DNA of 15,192 bases, from NCBI GenBank assembly GCA_002392915.1, contig DGHQ01000042.1, positions 1 through 15,192 of the forward strand. The letters are read 5' to 3'. Shown piece after piece: positions 7,888 to 14,370 of the stretch. The stretch comes from Bacteroidales bacterium UBA3844 (GTDB lineage Bacteria; Bacteroidota; Bacteroidia; Bacteroidales; Paludibacteraceae). The translations under genes were made by a program, and so were the position numbers. The notes under the pieces are model-generated. The model made no database searches. It was not told where the DNA came from and saw only the letters and a program-made list of their open reading frames with translations. The first letter of the stretch is position 1; each line of letters opens with the position of its first letter.

Positions 7888-9249
7888 TTATTTTCTCCAT
7901 CCTTCTGGATAACCGACATAATCTTTATGAGGTGAAAGAATTTCGCAGTCGACAGAAGAGTCGTTGGTGTCGGCATATCCGTCTTTGTCGTTTCCTTTAC
8001 GTTTCACAAGCAATCCACTGTGGCATCCCTTTACCAACTGCTCTCCACGGTCAACAGTTTGAGGAAGAGGATTTGTCACGATACCTGAAGGGATGTGACC
8101 TGTTGTGATACCATCAAGGATCATAGAAGCAGGGACACTCAACATTTTGATTTCTACGTTGTTGTTTTCTTTATCCTGTACTGTGGCAACACCTGAGTGT
8201 TCTGCGAAGAATGCGTCAAGTGTCTCCTGATTGCCGTTCTTCAACTTGAATATGAAAGCATTGTAGAAACCTCTTGGATGCTGGTAGAAACCACCGATTC
8301 CGCCAAGGTCATCCTCTGCAGGATAAATTTCCTTCACATTAGGAACGTTTGGATTATCTACGTCGCTTGTATAAAGTTGTGGATCATAGATTTCATAGTC
8401 GGCTCCACTCAAGTCGATGGCATTGTCGTATGTGTATCCGTCCCATCCAAGAGTGTCGACCTTTACGCTCTCAACACTTCCATCAGCTGCAAAAGTAGTA
8501 TCACGTTTTACTATAGGGTTCTTTCCTTCTGTAGCAGTGTGGTTGATAGCAGTGAAGGCGATGACGATTTTGTCGTGAGGCTTAACAGGAACATCGTAAC
8601 CTGAACCTGGGATCACAATGATTCCGTGAACAGGCACTAAGTTTTTACCATAAAACTCGTCGTACCAGCTTTCCTTTTCTGTGCATGAAGCTTGCATTGT
8701 ACAACCTACAGCAAGACCATCAGCGTAAAGCACTTTGTCTGTAGGGTTGTAGAGCACCATAAACTGGTCTGGGTGCATCATTCTTCCTCCGTTTCTTTCA
8801 CCGTTGAAGAAAAGTTCTGAGAAGATGAACTGGTAATCGCTTGAATTAGCAACAGTTGCGATGATTTTTGCCTCAATCTGCTGATTTTCCGACTTAATTG
8901 TCACATTCTGTTGTCTCAAGAAGATAATCTTGCCGTCGACATCTTTTTCCATAGAGATATCGTATGTTCCGACAGGGACGTTGACATCAAGAGAAAGGGA
9001 TCCGTCTGCATCCAATTCTGGAACATCGAAAGTGTAAACGTCTTTTGAGTTTACATTTGTGAAGGTAACCTTTGCTCCAGCCAAAGCCTTGATATCTTTT
9101 GCAGATATTGCGTCGGCAACATCAGGTGAAATGTTTAGTGTAGACTTGATTGTTGATTCTGCTTTCTCCTCGTCGTCTTCACACGCAGTGAATCCGAGAG
9201 AAAGTGACATTACTCCCGCTAACGCAAGGAATCTAAAATTTTTTTTCAT
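7888..9249 (-). CDS. DUF4876-like surface lipoprotein
   Basis: A 453-aa lipoprotein: MKKNFRFLAL start, hydrophobic core, lipobox GFTAC with the lipidated Cys at 23, then the acidic EDDEE stretch that in Bacteroidetes favours export to the outer surface. Residues about 30-130 look like a beta sandwich (GTYDISMEKDVDGKIIFLR). The rest (SSDYQFIFSELFFNGERNGG, FMVLYNPTDKVLYADGLAVG, DYEIYDPQLY) I associate with the DUF4876 family. It is the first gene of the TonB run, which fits a substrate-binding role comparable to that of SusD, but no function is established from sequence. Downstream are the 13-bp hairpin and then the receptor. No exact TAnnTTTG was found upstream in 9250-9596. Confidence 0.82.
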   Translation of the reverse strand: MKKNFRFLALAGVMSLSLGFTACEDDEEKAESTIKSTLNISPDVADAISAKDIKALAGAKVTFTNVNSKDVYTFDVPELDADGSLSLDVNVPVGTYDISMEKDVDGKIIFLRQQNVTIKSENQQIEAKIIATVANSSDYQFIFSELFFNGERNGGRMMHPDQFMVLYNPTDKVLYADGLAVGCTMQASCTEKESWYDEFYGKNLVPVHGIIVIPGSGYDVPVKPHDKIVIAFTAINHTATEGKNPIVKRDTTFAADGSVESVKVDTLGWDGYTYDNAIDLSGADYEIYDPQLYTSDVDNPNVPNVKEIYPAEDDLGGIGGFYQHPRGFYNAFIFKLKNGNQETLDAFFAEHSGVATVQDKENNNVEIKMLSVPASMILDGITTGHIPSGIVTNPLPQTVDRGEQLVKGCHSGLLVKRKGNDKDGYADTNDSSVDCEILSPHKDYVGYPEGWRK

Positions 9250-9596
9250 TTTGGTTATAATTAATTTTGTTTTTTCATTGTATGTATAATTGTACTTGTC
9301 ATATAGGATTGCGGACTAAAAGATGAGTTGAAGAAGACATTTTATATGGTTGTTTTGAGATATAACAATCCCGTAGGGAATCCCATAAGATTTCCTAATC
9401 TGATCCAGGTTTCACAAGTGATAATCTGAAAGGACTTGCGGAACTGAGTAATTAAAATTGATGAAAATGTCTAATAAACAGATCTTTGTTTCTCTTTATT
9501 CTATGCTTCAACAATGTTTGATAGAATAAAAGATAAAAAATTGGGGGGAACTTTTCTCAATCCAAATATGTCAAACCATGACACATGAAAGAAGGA
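9250..9596 (-). other. 347-bp gene-free stretch, possible structured leader
   Basis: This stretch lies between the Cys-rich lipoprotein gene and the DUF4876-like gene and holds no credible ORF. The clearest element is a perfect inverted repeat, TTTATTCTAT (9495-9504) and ATAGAATAAA (9521-9530), with a 16-nt spacer and no U tract; it is AT-rich and could be a protein-binding site or an mRNA hairpin. Nearer the DUF4876-like start, on the minus strand, several short stems can form (AGATT-AGGA-AATCT around 9388-9401, CAAGT/ACTTG around 9415-9438). I tried the TPP and cobalamin riboswitch signatures by eye and did not find them. Confidence 0.3.
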
Positions 9597-10238
9597 TTAA
9601 TCCATGACTTCAAAATTTTTTACTTCGACGTAGTAAACTGGATAGTAGTCTTTTTTATTCTCTTCCATCCATTTCTTCATCTTGCTGTAGTCTTTGTTCT
9701 TACCACAATGTTTATGACCTTTCTCCTCTTTCACTTCACCCTGCCCATTATCACAATTCTGATTGCTTTTTGCCGCCTCTTCAGCTTGTTTGGCTTCTTC
9801 AGCTGCTATCATCTCTTTAGTGATTCTGTTTTCTTTCACCACACCGATGTATTTCACGTTTTTGCCTGTCAGTTCTTGGCTAAATTTGCCAATCTCATCG
9901 TTAGCAAATACTGTCAAAGAAACTTCCGACTCATCGTTGTCAGCCAATTGACATTTTTTACCAGAACAGTGACATACTTTTTTCACAAAACCGCGTACGG
10001 CAACTTCTTTGCCAAGATATGAATCACCTTTTGCTGACACTTCTGAGGGAAACAGCATTTCCATTCCTTTATTTTTGCAACACTCTGGCACATTGTCGGA
10101 AGACGTTGCTTCATTACCTTTGTTTTTACAACATGCTGGCACCTCGTCAGATGAAGTAGACTCATTACTCTTTTTTTCTGAATTTCCGCAAGAGAATAGG
10201 AAAGCGGAAAGCACGATCATTAAAAATTTACGTTTCAT
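9597..10238 (-). CDS. Cys-rich OB-fold-like lipoprotein, probable metal binder
   Basis: A 213-aa lipoprotein with lipobox FLFSC (Cys17). After it comes an exact-style tandem repeat of about 17 residues, each copy holding a Cys pair: SSDEVPACCKNKG and SSDNVPECCKNKG (CC at 36-37 and 53-54). Residues about 66-140 read as a small OB-like beta barrel (GKEVAVRGFVKKVCH, SEVSLTVF, GKNVKYIGVVKENR), with a further C-H-C-x4-C cluster at 89-96. A Lys/Glu/Ala helix (143-157) and a second Cys/His patch (C162, HKHC at 175-178) follow. I know similar OB-fold proteins with VCKHGGKR-type motifs from Bacteroidales, without a proven role. The Cys/His content and the HMA gene at the other end of the locus suggest soft-metal or thiol chemistry. 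It has its own promoter. Confidence 0.85.
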   Translation of the reverse strand: MKRKFLMIVLSAFLFSCGNSEKKSNESTSSDEVPACCKNKGNEATSSDNVPECCKNKGMEMLFPSEVSAKGDSYLGKEVAVRGFVKKVCHCSGKKCQLADNDESEVSLTVFANDEIGKFSQELTGKNVKYIGVVKENRITKEMIAAEEAKQAEEAAKSNQNCDNGQGEVKEEKGHKHCGKNKDYSKMKKWMEENKKDYYPVYYVEVKNFEVMD

Positions 10239-10261
10239 CTTTACTTTTCTTTTTTACGCTG

Positions 10262-10269
10262 CAAAGGTA
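10262..10269 (-). promoter_or_regulatory. -7 element of the Cys-rich lipoprotein gene
   Basis: The minus strand reads TACCTTTG, an exact TAnnTTTG, 24 bases before the ATG at 10238. TTTC (plus-strand GAAA, 10289-10292) lies 19 bp upstream in place of the -33 TTTG. This is the best candidate for the start of the metal-uptake locus transcript. Confidence 0.6.
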
Positions 10270-10382
10270 TCCTAATGTTAAAAAATGTGAAATTCCCAAA
10301 ATTAGGTATTTTGTAGGATGACCCTTGTGAAAGCCTTGAAGAAAGCTATAATATTATAAAACGAAAAAAGGCGAGCACTATA

Positions 10383-10503
10383 AAACCACAGAGGATAGAA
10401 GATCTCAGAGAAAGGCTTCTACTTTTTTTGAGGAAAAGAAAAAAACAGTCATGAATTAAGACAAAGCTATAAAAAACAGTGGAGAATCCGCAGATTCCCC
10501 ACT
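10383..10503. repeat. ~120-bp intergenic repeat, copy 1 (partner at 14233-14360)
   Basis: Both copies begin aaaccacagag, share cagagaaaggcttct followed by a T-rich and A-rich stretch, and end in aaaaaacagtggagaatccg and the UNCG hairpin. The whole unit lies downstream of a transcription unit in each case, so it looks like a duplicated 3' region rather than a gene. A lone ggcgagcac just before it (10371-10379) equals one arm of the hairpin repeat at 587 and 1086. Confidence 0.6.
10471..10503 (-). terminator. terminator at the end of the lipoprotein array (UNCG hairpin)
   Basis: On minus-strand RNA the arms AGUGGGGAAUC and GAUUCUCCACU pair over 11 positions (one G-U) around a UGCG loop closed by C-G; after one G, six U residues follow (A10471-A10476 on the plus strand). 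It lies 9 bases after the last array gene. Confidence 0.85.
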
Positions 10504-10512
10504 ATACAATTA

Positions 10513-10950
10513 TCATTTCAATTCCAATACTTCATCGGTCAGTTGCAGGGTGCATCCTGTAAATTCCCCTTTGTCCTGTGTATTTACTGTCCAATACTGG
10601 TCTTGGAAAACCAATGAAGAATCCCTCCAACTTGCCAAAGTGTCTCCATCTATATTTTTAATCACAAGATGTTTGTTGTGAAATTCTTCTCTTAATGTCA
10701 AAATTGCTTTTTCTCCAATTACATCTTTAAAACCTATTCCACACAATTGAGGAATAGAATCTGGTAATATGGCATCATTTTTGTAACTCAAACTACGATG
10801 TTCAAGATCAAAACTAAAATCTACATTTATTGTCTGGGATGTTTTATTATGGACGTAGATCCTGAGGTGATCTCCGTTACCAACATCTTCCATAGGTATG
10901 CACGAGAAAAAAGACAGGGAAAAACACAGAAACGGAAAAATCTTTTTCAT
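10513..10950 (-). CDS. tandem small lipoprotein, array member 4 (last)
   Basis: 145 aa, lipobox SFFSC with Cys17. Family features shared by all four members: after the lipobox (I)PMEDV; a beta strand with HNKTSQTI; a middle DSI..LCGIGF; then (H)NKHLVIKNIDGDTLA, W.D.S.VF…QYW, and the C-terminus CTLQLTDEVLELK. No known domain recognised. The mature chain of about 128 residues is mostly predicted beta by eye. It differs from member 2 mainly in the middle. It is followed directly by the U-tract terminator, so it ends the operon. Confidence 0.82.
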   Translation of the reverse strand: MKKIFPFLCFSLSFFSCIPMEDVGNGDHLRIYVHNKTSQTINVDFSFDLEHRSLSYKNDAILPDSIPQLCGIGFKDVIGEKAILTLREEFHNKHLVIKNIDGDTLASWRDSSLVFQDQYWTVNTQDKGEFTGCTLQLTDEVLELK

Positions 10951-10962
10951 ATCATTTTAATT

Positions 10963-10994
10963 AATAGTGGAGAATCCGCAGATTCCCCACTATT
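10963..10994 (-). repeat. UNCG hairpin in array spacer, copy B
   Basis: The core 10966-10991 is identical to the core at 10478-10503; here the stem extends by three A-T pairs on the outside (AAT…ATT). No U tract follows; instead ATTAATTAAAATGAT leads into the next ATG 12 bases on. It is thus a spacer hairpin between two co-transcribed genes rather than a full terminator. Confidence 0.8.
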
Positions 10995-11000
10995 TATAAA

Positions 11001-11438
11001 TCATTTCAACTTCAATACTTCATCTGTCAGCTGCAGGGTACAATGGATGTCGCCACTTTTCAATGGTTCGATATTCCAATATTGAGGATCAAAAACTGCT
11101 GATGTGTCATTCCAATTAGCGAGAGTATCGCCAGATAAAGAAGTCACAACAATCTGCTTTTTGATACATTCTGCCATTAAGAAATCAAAAGGATTTTGTG
11201 GTTTTTCTTTATAACTAAATCCTTGAATATTACTTATCGAATCAATTTTCAAGCTATCCTCACATACATTAAAACAATGTCCAGACCATGAAGGAACTTC
11301 AAATTTGAAAATAAGATTAAATACTTGAGTTGATTTGTTTTTTATCAATAACCAAACAGCTTGCTCATTTGTGTCTTCCATAACTGGACACGAGGAAAAG
11401 AACACTGGGAATATCAATAAAATCAAAATCTTTTTCAT
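11001..11438 (-). CDS. tandem small lipoprotein, array member 3
   Basis: 145 aa, lipobox FFSSC with Cys17, followed by PVMEDT. This is the most divergent of the four: the strand after the lipobox reads VWLLIKNKSTQVFNLIFKF, and the middle (IQGFSYKEKPQNPFDFLMAE) lacks the LCGIGF pattern. The C-terminal part returns to the family pattern, with SGDTLANWNDTSAVF, QYW and CTLQLTDEVLKLK. Function unknown. Spacers of 50 bp with a UNCG hairpin lie on both sides, so it is read within the array operon. Confidence 0.82.
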   Translation of the reverse strand: MKKILILLIFPVFFSSCPVMEDTNEQAVWLLIKNKSTQVFNLIFKFEVPSWSGHCFNVCEDSLKIDSISNIQGFSYKEKPQNPFDFLMAECIKKQIVVTSLSGDTLANWNDTSAVFDPQYWNIEPLKSGDIHCTLQLTDEVLKLK

Positions 11439-11451
11439 ATCATTTTAATTA

Positions 11452-11481
11452 ATAGTGGAGAATTCGAAAACTCTCCACTAT
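11452..11481 (-). repeat. UNCG hairpin in array spacer, copy C (variant)
   Basis: Core 11454-11479. On minus-strand RNA the arms AGUGGAGAGUU and AAUUCUCCACU pair around a UUCG loop. Compared with the other copies, several stem bases differ on both arms but pairing is kept, and the loop stays within the UNCG class. No U tract follows. Confidence 0.8.
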
Positions 11482-11488
11482 ACAATTA

Positions 11489-11911
11489 TCATTTCAACTT
11501 CAATACTTCATCTGTCAGCTGCAGGGTGCAATATGTATCGCCATTTTCTTGTGGTTCAATTATCCAATATTGATTGTCACAAAACACGAAAGAAGTGTCT
11601 GTCCAAAGAGCCAAAGTGTCTCCGTCAATATTTTTTATTAAAAGATATTTGTTGTTAATTCTTTCTTTTAGGAAATAAAAAGCTTTGTCTTTGATGTTTT
11701 CGTCAAAACCGATGCCACATAGATGCTTAATGGAATCAGACAAAATTGTATCTTTCCCATTACTCCAATTGCTGAATTTAGAATCTGCATATATTGTTTG
11801 CGATGTTTTGTTATGAATCTTGATGTCAAGATATTCGTCACATGTCACATCCTCCATAGGACACGAGCAAAAGAACACGGAAAAACACAGAAACGGAAAA
11901 ATCTTTTTCAT
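11489..11911 (-). CDS. tandem small lipoprotein, array member 2
   Basis: 140 aa, lipobox FFCSC with Cys17 (an extra Cys at 15), followed by PMEDVTCDEYLDIKIHNKTSQTI, close to members 1 and 4. Then come DSIKHLCGIGFDENI, a helix-like stretch KDKAFYFLKERINNK, DGDTLALWTDTSFVF, QYW and CTLQLTDEVLKLK. Its 5' DNA is nearly identical to that of member 4 (same MKKIFPFLCFS coding), which points to recent exchange between copies. Function unknown. Confidence 0.82.
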   Translation of the reverse strand: MKKIFPFLCFSVFFCSCPMEDVTCDEYLDIKIHNKTSQTIYADSKFSNWSNGKDTILSDSIKHLCGIGFDENIKDKAFYFLKERINNKYLLIKNIDGDTLALWTDTSFVFCDNQYWIIEPQENGDTYCTLQLTDEVLKLK

Positions 11912-11924
11912 TTTTAATCACAAT

Positions 11925-11956
11925 AATAGTGGAGAATCCGCAGACTCCCCACTATT
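11925..11956 (-). repeat. UNCG hairpin in array spacer, copy D
   Basis: Core 11928-11953. On minus-strand RNA the arms AGUGGGGAGUC and GAUUCUCCACU pair with two G-U wobbles around UGCG closed by C-G, extended outside by three A-T pairs. The substitution against copy B (A to G in one arm) keeps pairing only as RNA of the minus strand. Confidence 0.8.
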
Positions 11957-11962
11957 TATAAA

Positions 11963-12406
11963 TCATTTCAATTCCAGTACCTCATCAGTCAGCTGGAGTG
12001 TGCAATGTATAAAATTATTTCCTGTATTTGTTTCGATTGACCAATATAGATGATCACAAAATACAAAAGATGTATCTGTCCAGTCAGCAAGAGTATCTCC
12101 ATCCAAACTTAAAATCAAAAGATTTTTATTGTGAAATCGTTCTTTCAAAACAGAGAAAGCTTTGTCTCTGATTTCTTCATCGAACCCAATGCCATACATT
12201 TGTGCAATAGAATCGGGAAACACACTATCTCTTTTGTTAAAGAATCCTTTATTATCATCAACATCAAAACTTAAATAAGCAGACATCGGTTGAGATAATC
12301 TATTATGAATCCTTATATCTAAGTATTCATCACTCGTAACTTTTTCCATGGGAATGCATGAAAAAAATAGAGTGGGGAATAGTAAGACAAATAAAAAATT
12401 TTTCAT
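11963..12406 (-). CDS. tandem small lipoprotein, array member 1 (first)
   Basis: 147 aa from the ATG at 12406, lipobox LFFSC with Cys17, followed by IPMEKVTSDEYLDIRIHNRLSQPM. Later come DSIAQMYGIGFDEEIRDKAF, HNKNLLILSLDGDTLA, DWTDTSFVF, YWSIE and CTLQLTDEVLELK. I chose this start because it gives the same signal length as the other three members and places the ATG one base after the TAA of the peptidase gene (TAAAATG), a spacing that suggests coupled translation. A longer reading from 12445 would add 13 residues and overlap the peptidase gene. It links the lipoprotein array firmly to the peptidase operon. Confidence 0.83.
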   Translation of the reverse strand: MKNFLFVLLFPTLFFSCIPMEKVTSDEYLDIRIHNRLSQPMSAYLSFDVDDNKGFFNKRDSVFPDSIAQMYGIGFDEEIRDKAFSVLKERFHNKNLLILSLDGDTLADWTDTSFVFCDHLYWSIETNTGNNFIHCTLQLTDEVLELK

Positions 12407-12407
12407 T

Positions 12408-14090
12408 TTAATCAACATATAAAGTTCTTGAAAGAAAATTATCATAAGGCAAAAGTGATATCATCAAAGAATGCAAATCCACTGTGTTTTTATCCATACA
12501 TGATAAAAATATCTCTGGGGTTATTTTGGAATTGTTTAGAAGAAGATCTAATGTTGTCCTGTGCTTAAACCAACGGTTTTTGTTTCTATCGAGGATATAT
12601 CCATATTTCAATTTTGCAACATATAGTCCCATAGCGTATCCCCATGTTTCACCAACTCCTATATAACCGGAAAAAGGAGAATCTTTTGAAGTGTAACCAT
12701 ACAAATCTTTCTTTCGACAATCTATAATACCATCTATGTATTTGTTCCAATAGTCTTTTCCGACCTTTTTGAAATGCATTGAATGTGCTAATTCGTGAAA
12801 GGTACATTCATATAAACTATAAGAATCTCTGCCCTCTGCACCTACAATTATGTCAGGGGCAAGTGCAGTAAGAGCTGGAATAAGTTTGTCTACAGCTGCA
12901 GCTCCTAATCCCAACGAAGCACCCATAACCGCTAATACTTTTTGCTTTGATGCTGTATTATGTCCGAGCATTGCCGCACTTCCTTTTCCAGAATTATCAA
13001 GAACCCAAAGCCTCATGTCAGAAGGGATATAGGACTCATAATTCTCATACATATAATATGTAGCATTGTTCACAAGACAGTGAGCCCATAATAAAGACCC
13101 TTTCTCAAAAGCATGGCTGTATCCTTTGTTGGAGTGTTTACCCATAGCACTTAGTCGTGCATTTGCAAAAACACTCCACGATCCTATTTTAAAATCTTTC
13201 TTGTTGTCGAAATAGATCCAATAGTGCGGGTCTGTTCGGAATGTGGATTTGGTGAAATAATAGCCGTTCCTGTCGGTGTAGACGTGGAACCACTTCACAA
13301 ACTTGCCCATCCTGACTGCTATGCCGGCAACTCCTTCATATTTGCCAGTCACATCATTGTAAACAGTGAATGTTCCACAAGGGGAATGCTTGGCTCTCAA
13401 TTCATCCTTCACCAGCGTGTCTCCGTTGCCGGAATGCTCATAAGCGGCATCCTCCAGCTCTCCCAATGAGAAAGTGTTGCCTGCCATACGTGTCTCCACC
13501 TCATCCTCGTCTTCCGGAATGAAACATGTGTCCAATATCTCGTACTGCACATCCGGGAAATCATAACCTACCGGCACTCTGGTGTATTGCCATGTCGGCT
13601 GGTCTTCCGGAATGGATGGGTCGTGGTAATAGTCGCCCCACTGCTCCACATCGTAATCCAAAGGATAACAGAACAGATCAAGTTTCTCTTTGTCGAGACG
13701 GTTGATGTCGACGGAATCTTTTGGAAGAAAACGGACATAAAGATGTGTAGGCTGCAACATATCCACAGATCTTGTCGCCACTCCCGATGCCATGCATAAC
13801 GAATCGTAAGCCGCCTGCATATTCTTCAAAGAATAGGGATTGTTGAGCTTTTTTCCCAAGATGATGGTGTTGCCAAACTTCTCGTTGTCGACTGATACCG
13901 CTTCGGCAGATCCCAAATCATCAGAGGATCCCTCCACTAACTCATCCGTGCAGGATGTCGTCGCGTTAAACACTGAAAACAAACAGAAAACATTTACCAT
14001 AAGTTTCGCACTGTTTTTCGTCAGACTAAAACCTTTTAATTTTACCCCCCCACTGTTAACGAGGGTAAATTTTTCGCTTGTTTTTGACAT
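12408..14090 (-). CDS. HELAH zinc-metallopeptidase-like lipoprotein
   Basis: 560 aa from the ATG at 14090. A long basic N-region is followed by a hydrophobic core (LMVNVFCLFSVFNA) and a likely lipobox ATTSC (Cys47). Residues about 105-190 resemble a segment I associate with Bacteroidales exported proteins of unknown role (YVRFLPKDS, DYYHDPSIPEDQPTWQYTRV). Residues about 235-300 look like a carboxypeptidase-regulatory beta domain (VAGIAVRMGKFVKWFHVYTD, NGYYF). The C-terminal part carries HELAHSMHF (HExxH at 432-436), followed 45 residues later by GVGETWGYAMG, whose Glu481 could be the third zinc ligand as in gluzincins. Such proteins cleave peptide bonds at the cell surface; the substrate is unknown. 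A TTG start at 14123 lies inside the promoter and is rejected. A 211-bp 5' region is duplicated at the left window edge. Confidence 0.87.
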   Translation of the reverse strand: MSKTSEKFTLVNSGGVKLKGFSLTKNSAKLMVNVFCLFSVFNATTSCTDELVEGSSDDLGSAEAVSVDNEKFGNTIILGKKLNNPYSLKNMQAAYDSLCMASGVATRSVDMLQPTHLYVRFLPKDSVDINRLDKEKLDLFCYPLDYDVEQWGDYYHDPSIPEDQPTWQYTRVPVGYDFPDVQYEILDTCFIPEDEDEVETRMAGNTFSLGELEDAAYEHSGNGDTLVKDELRAKHSPCGTFTVYNDVTGKYEGVAGIAVRMGKFVKWFHVYTDRNGYYFTKSTFRTDPHYWIYFDNKKDFKIGSWSVFANARLSAMGKHSNKGYSHAFEKGSLLWAHCLVNNATYYMYENYESYIPSDMRLWVLDNSGKGSAAMLGHNTASKQKVLAVMGASLGLGAAAVDKLIPALTALAPDIIVGAEGRDSYSLYECTFHELAHSMHFKKVGKDYWNKYIDGIIDCRKKDLYGYTSKDSPFSGYIGVGETWGYAMGLYVAKLKYGYILDRNKNRWFKHRTTLDLLLNNSKITPEIFLSCMDKNTVDLHSLMISLLPYDNFLSRTLYVD

Positions 14091-14203
14091 AATTTGATTT
14101 ATTTTTTCATTAAAACATTGCAAAGATACAAAAAATTCCTTTGGGATGTCAGAAACAAAATGTCAAATGTACAAAATTTTAACTTTTGTTAAGAATATGA
14201 TTG
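13993..14203. repeat. ~210-bp direct repeat of 1-207
   Basis: The two stretches match almost base for base, with a handful of substitutions and four single-base gaps. They cover the first ~32 codons, the leader, the -7 element and about 75 bp of upstream DNA, and diverge after the shared atgattg. The repeats have the same orientation and lie about 14 kb apart. Confidence 0.9.
14121..14128 (-). promoter_or_regulatory. -7 element of the peptidase-lipoprotein operon
   Basis: The minus strand reads TATCTTTG (TAnnTTTG) 30 bases before the ATG at 14090; TCTG lies about 21 bp further up as a weak -33. The same arrangement is kept in the left copy at 125-132, which supports function. It lies between the terminator of the upstream unit and the gene. 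Confidence 0.65.
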
Positions 14204-14232
14204 GGCACATAAATAAAGATGCACTTAGAATT

Positions 14233-14360
14233 AAACCACAGAGATGCAAAGATCACAGAGAAAGGCTTCTCCTTTTTATGAGAAAAAAGAGACGGTGGGT
14301 CTGTCATAAACTAAGCAGTGCAAATAAAAAACAGTGGAGAATCCGTAGATCCTCCACTGT
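14233..14360. repeat. ~120-bp intergenic repeat, copy 2 (partner at 10383-10503)
   Basis: This copy shares the start aaaccacagag, the block cagagaaaggcttct and the end aaaaaacagtggagaatccg with the copy at 10383. It lies between the terminator of the C10-peptidase/lipoprotein unit and the promoter of the HELAH peptidase gene. Confidence 0.6.
14326..14360 (-). terminator. terminator after the 210-aa lipoprotein gene (UNCG hairpin, copy E)
   Basis: On minus-strand RNA the arms ACAGUGGAGGAUC and GAUUCUCCACUGU form a 13-bp stem (one G-U) around a UACG loop closed by C-G, followed directly by six U. It begins 10 bases after the stop at 14371. Confidence 0.88.
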
Positions 14361-14370
14361 CTCATAATTT

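Noticed and set aside
7782..7976. 65-residue N-terminal extension of the large TonB receptor
   Set aside because: It would overlap the DUF4876-like gene and the intergenic hairpin and would bury the signal peptide that begins at 7781.
9250..9480. TPP or cobalamin riboswitch before the DUF4876-like gene
   Set aside because: Fragments such as ACCTGGATC and CCCTACGGG recall riboswitch pieces, but the conserved blocks are not in the right order or complete on either strand.
9585..10022. 145-codon plus-strand frame rich in Phe
   Set aside because: Antisense to the Cys-rich lipoprotein gene; the hydrophobic look comes from the Lys/Glu-rich codons on the real strand.
10478..11956. CRISPR array or integron-type attC sites
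   Set aside because: The repeats are ~480-500 bp apart with real genes between, and no Cas or integrase gene is present; they behave as gene-spacer hairpins.
14091..14123. TTG start of the HELAH peptidase
   Set aside because: The TTG lies inside the -7 promoter element TATCTTTG, so it would not be transcribed as a start; the ATG at 14090 is conserved in both copies.
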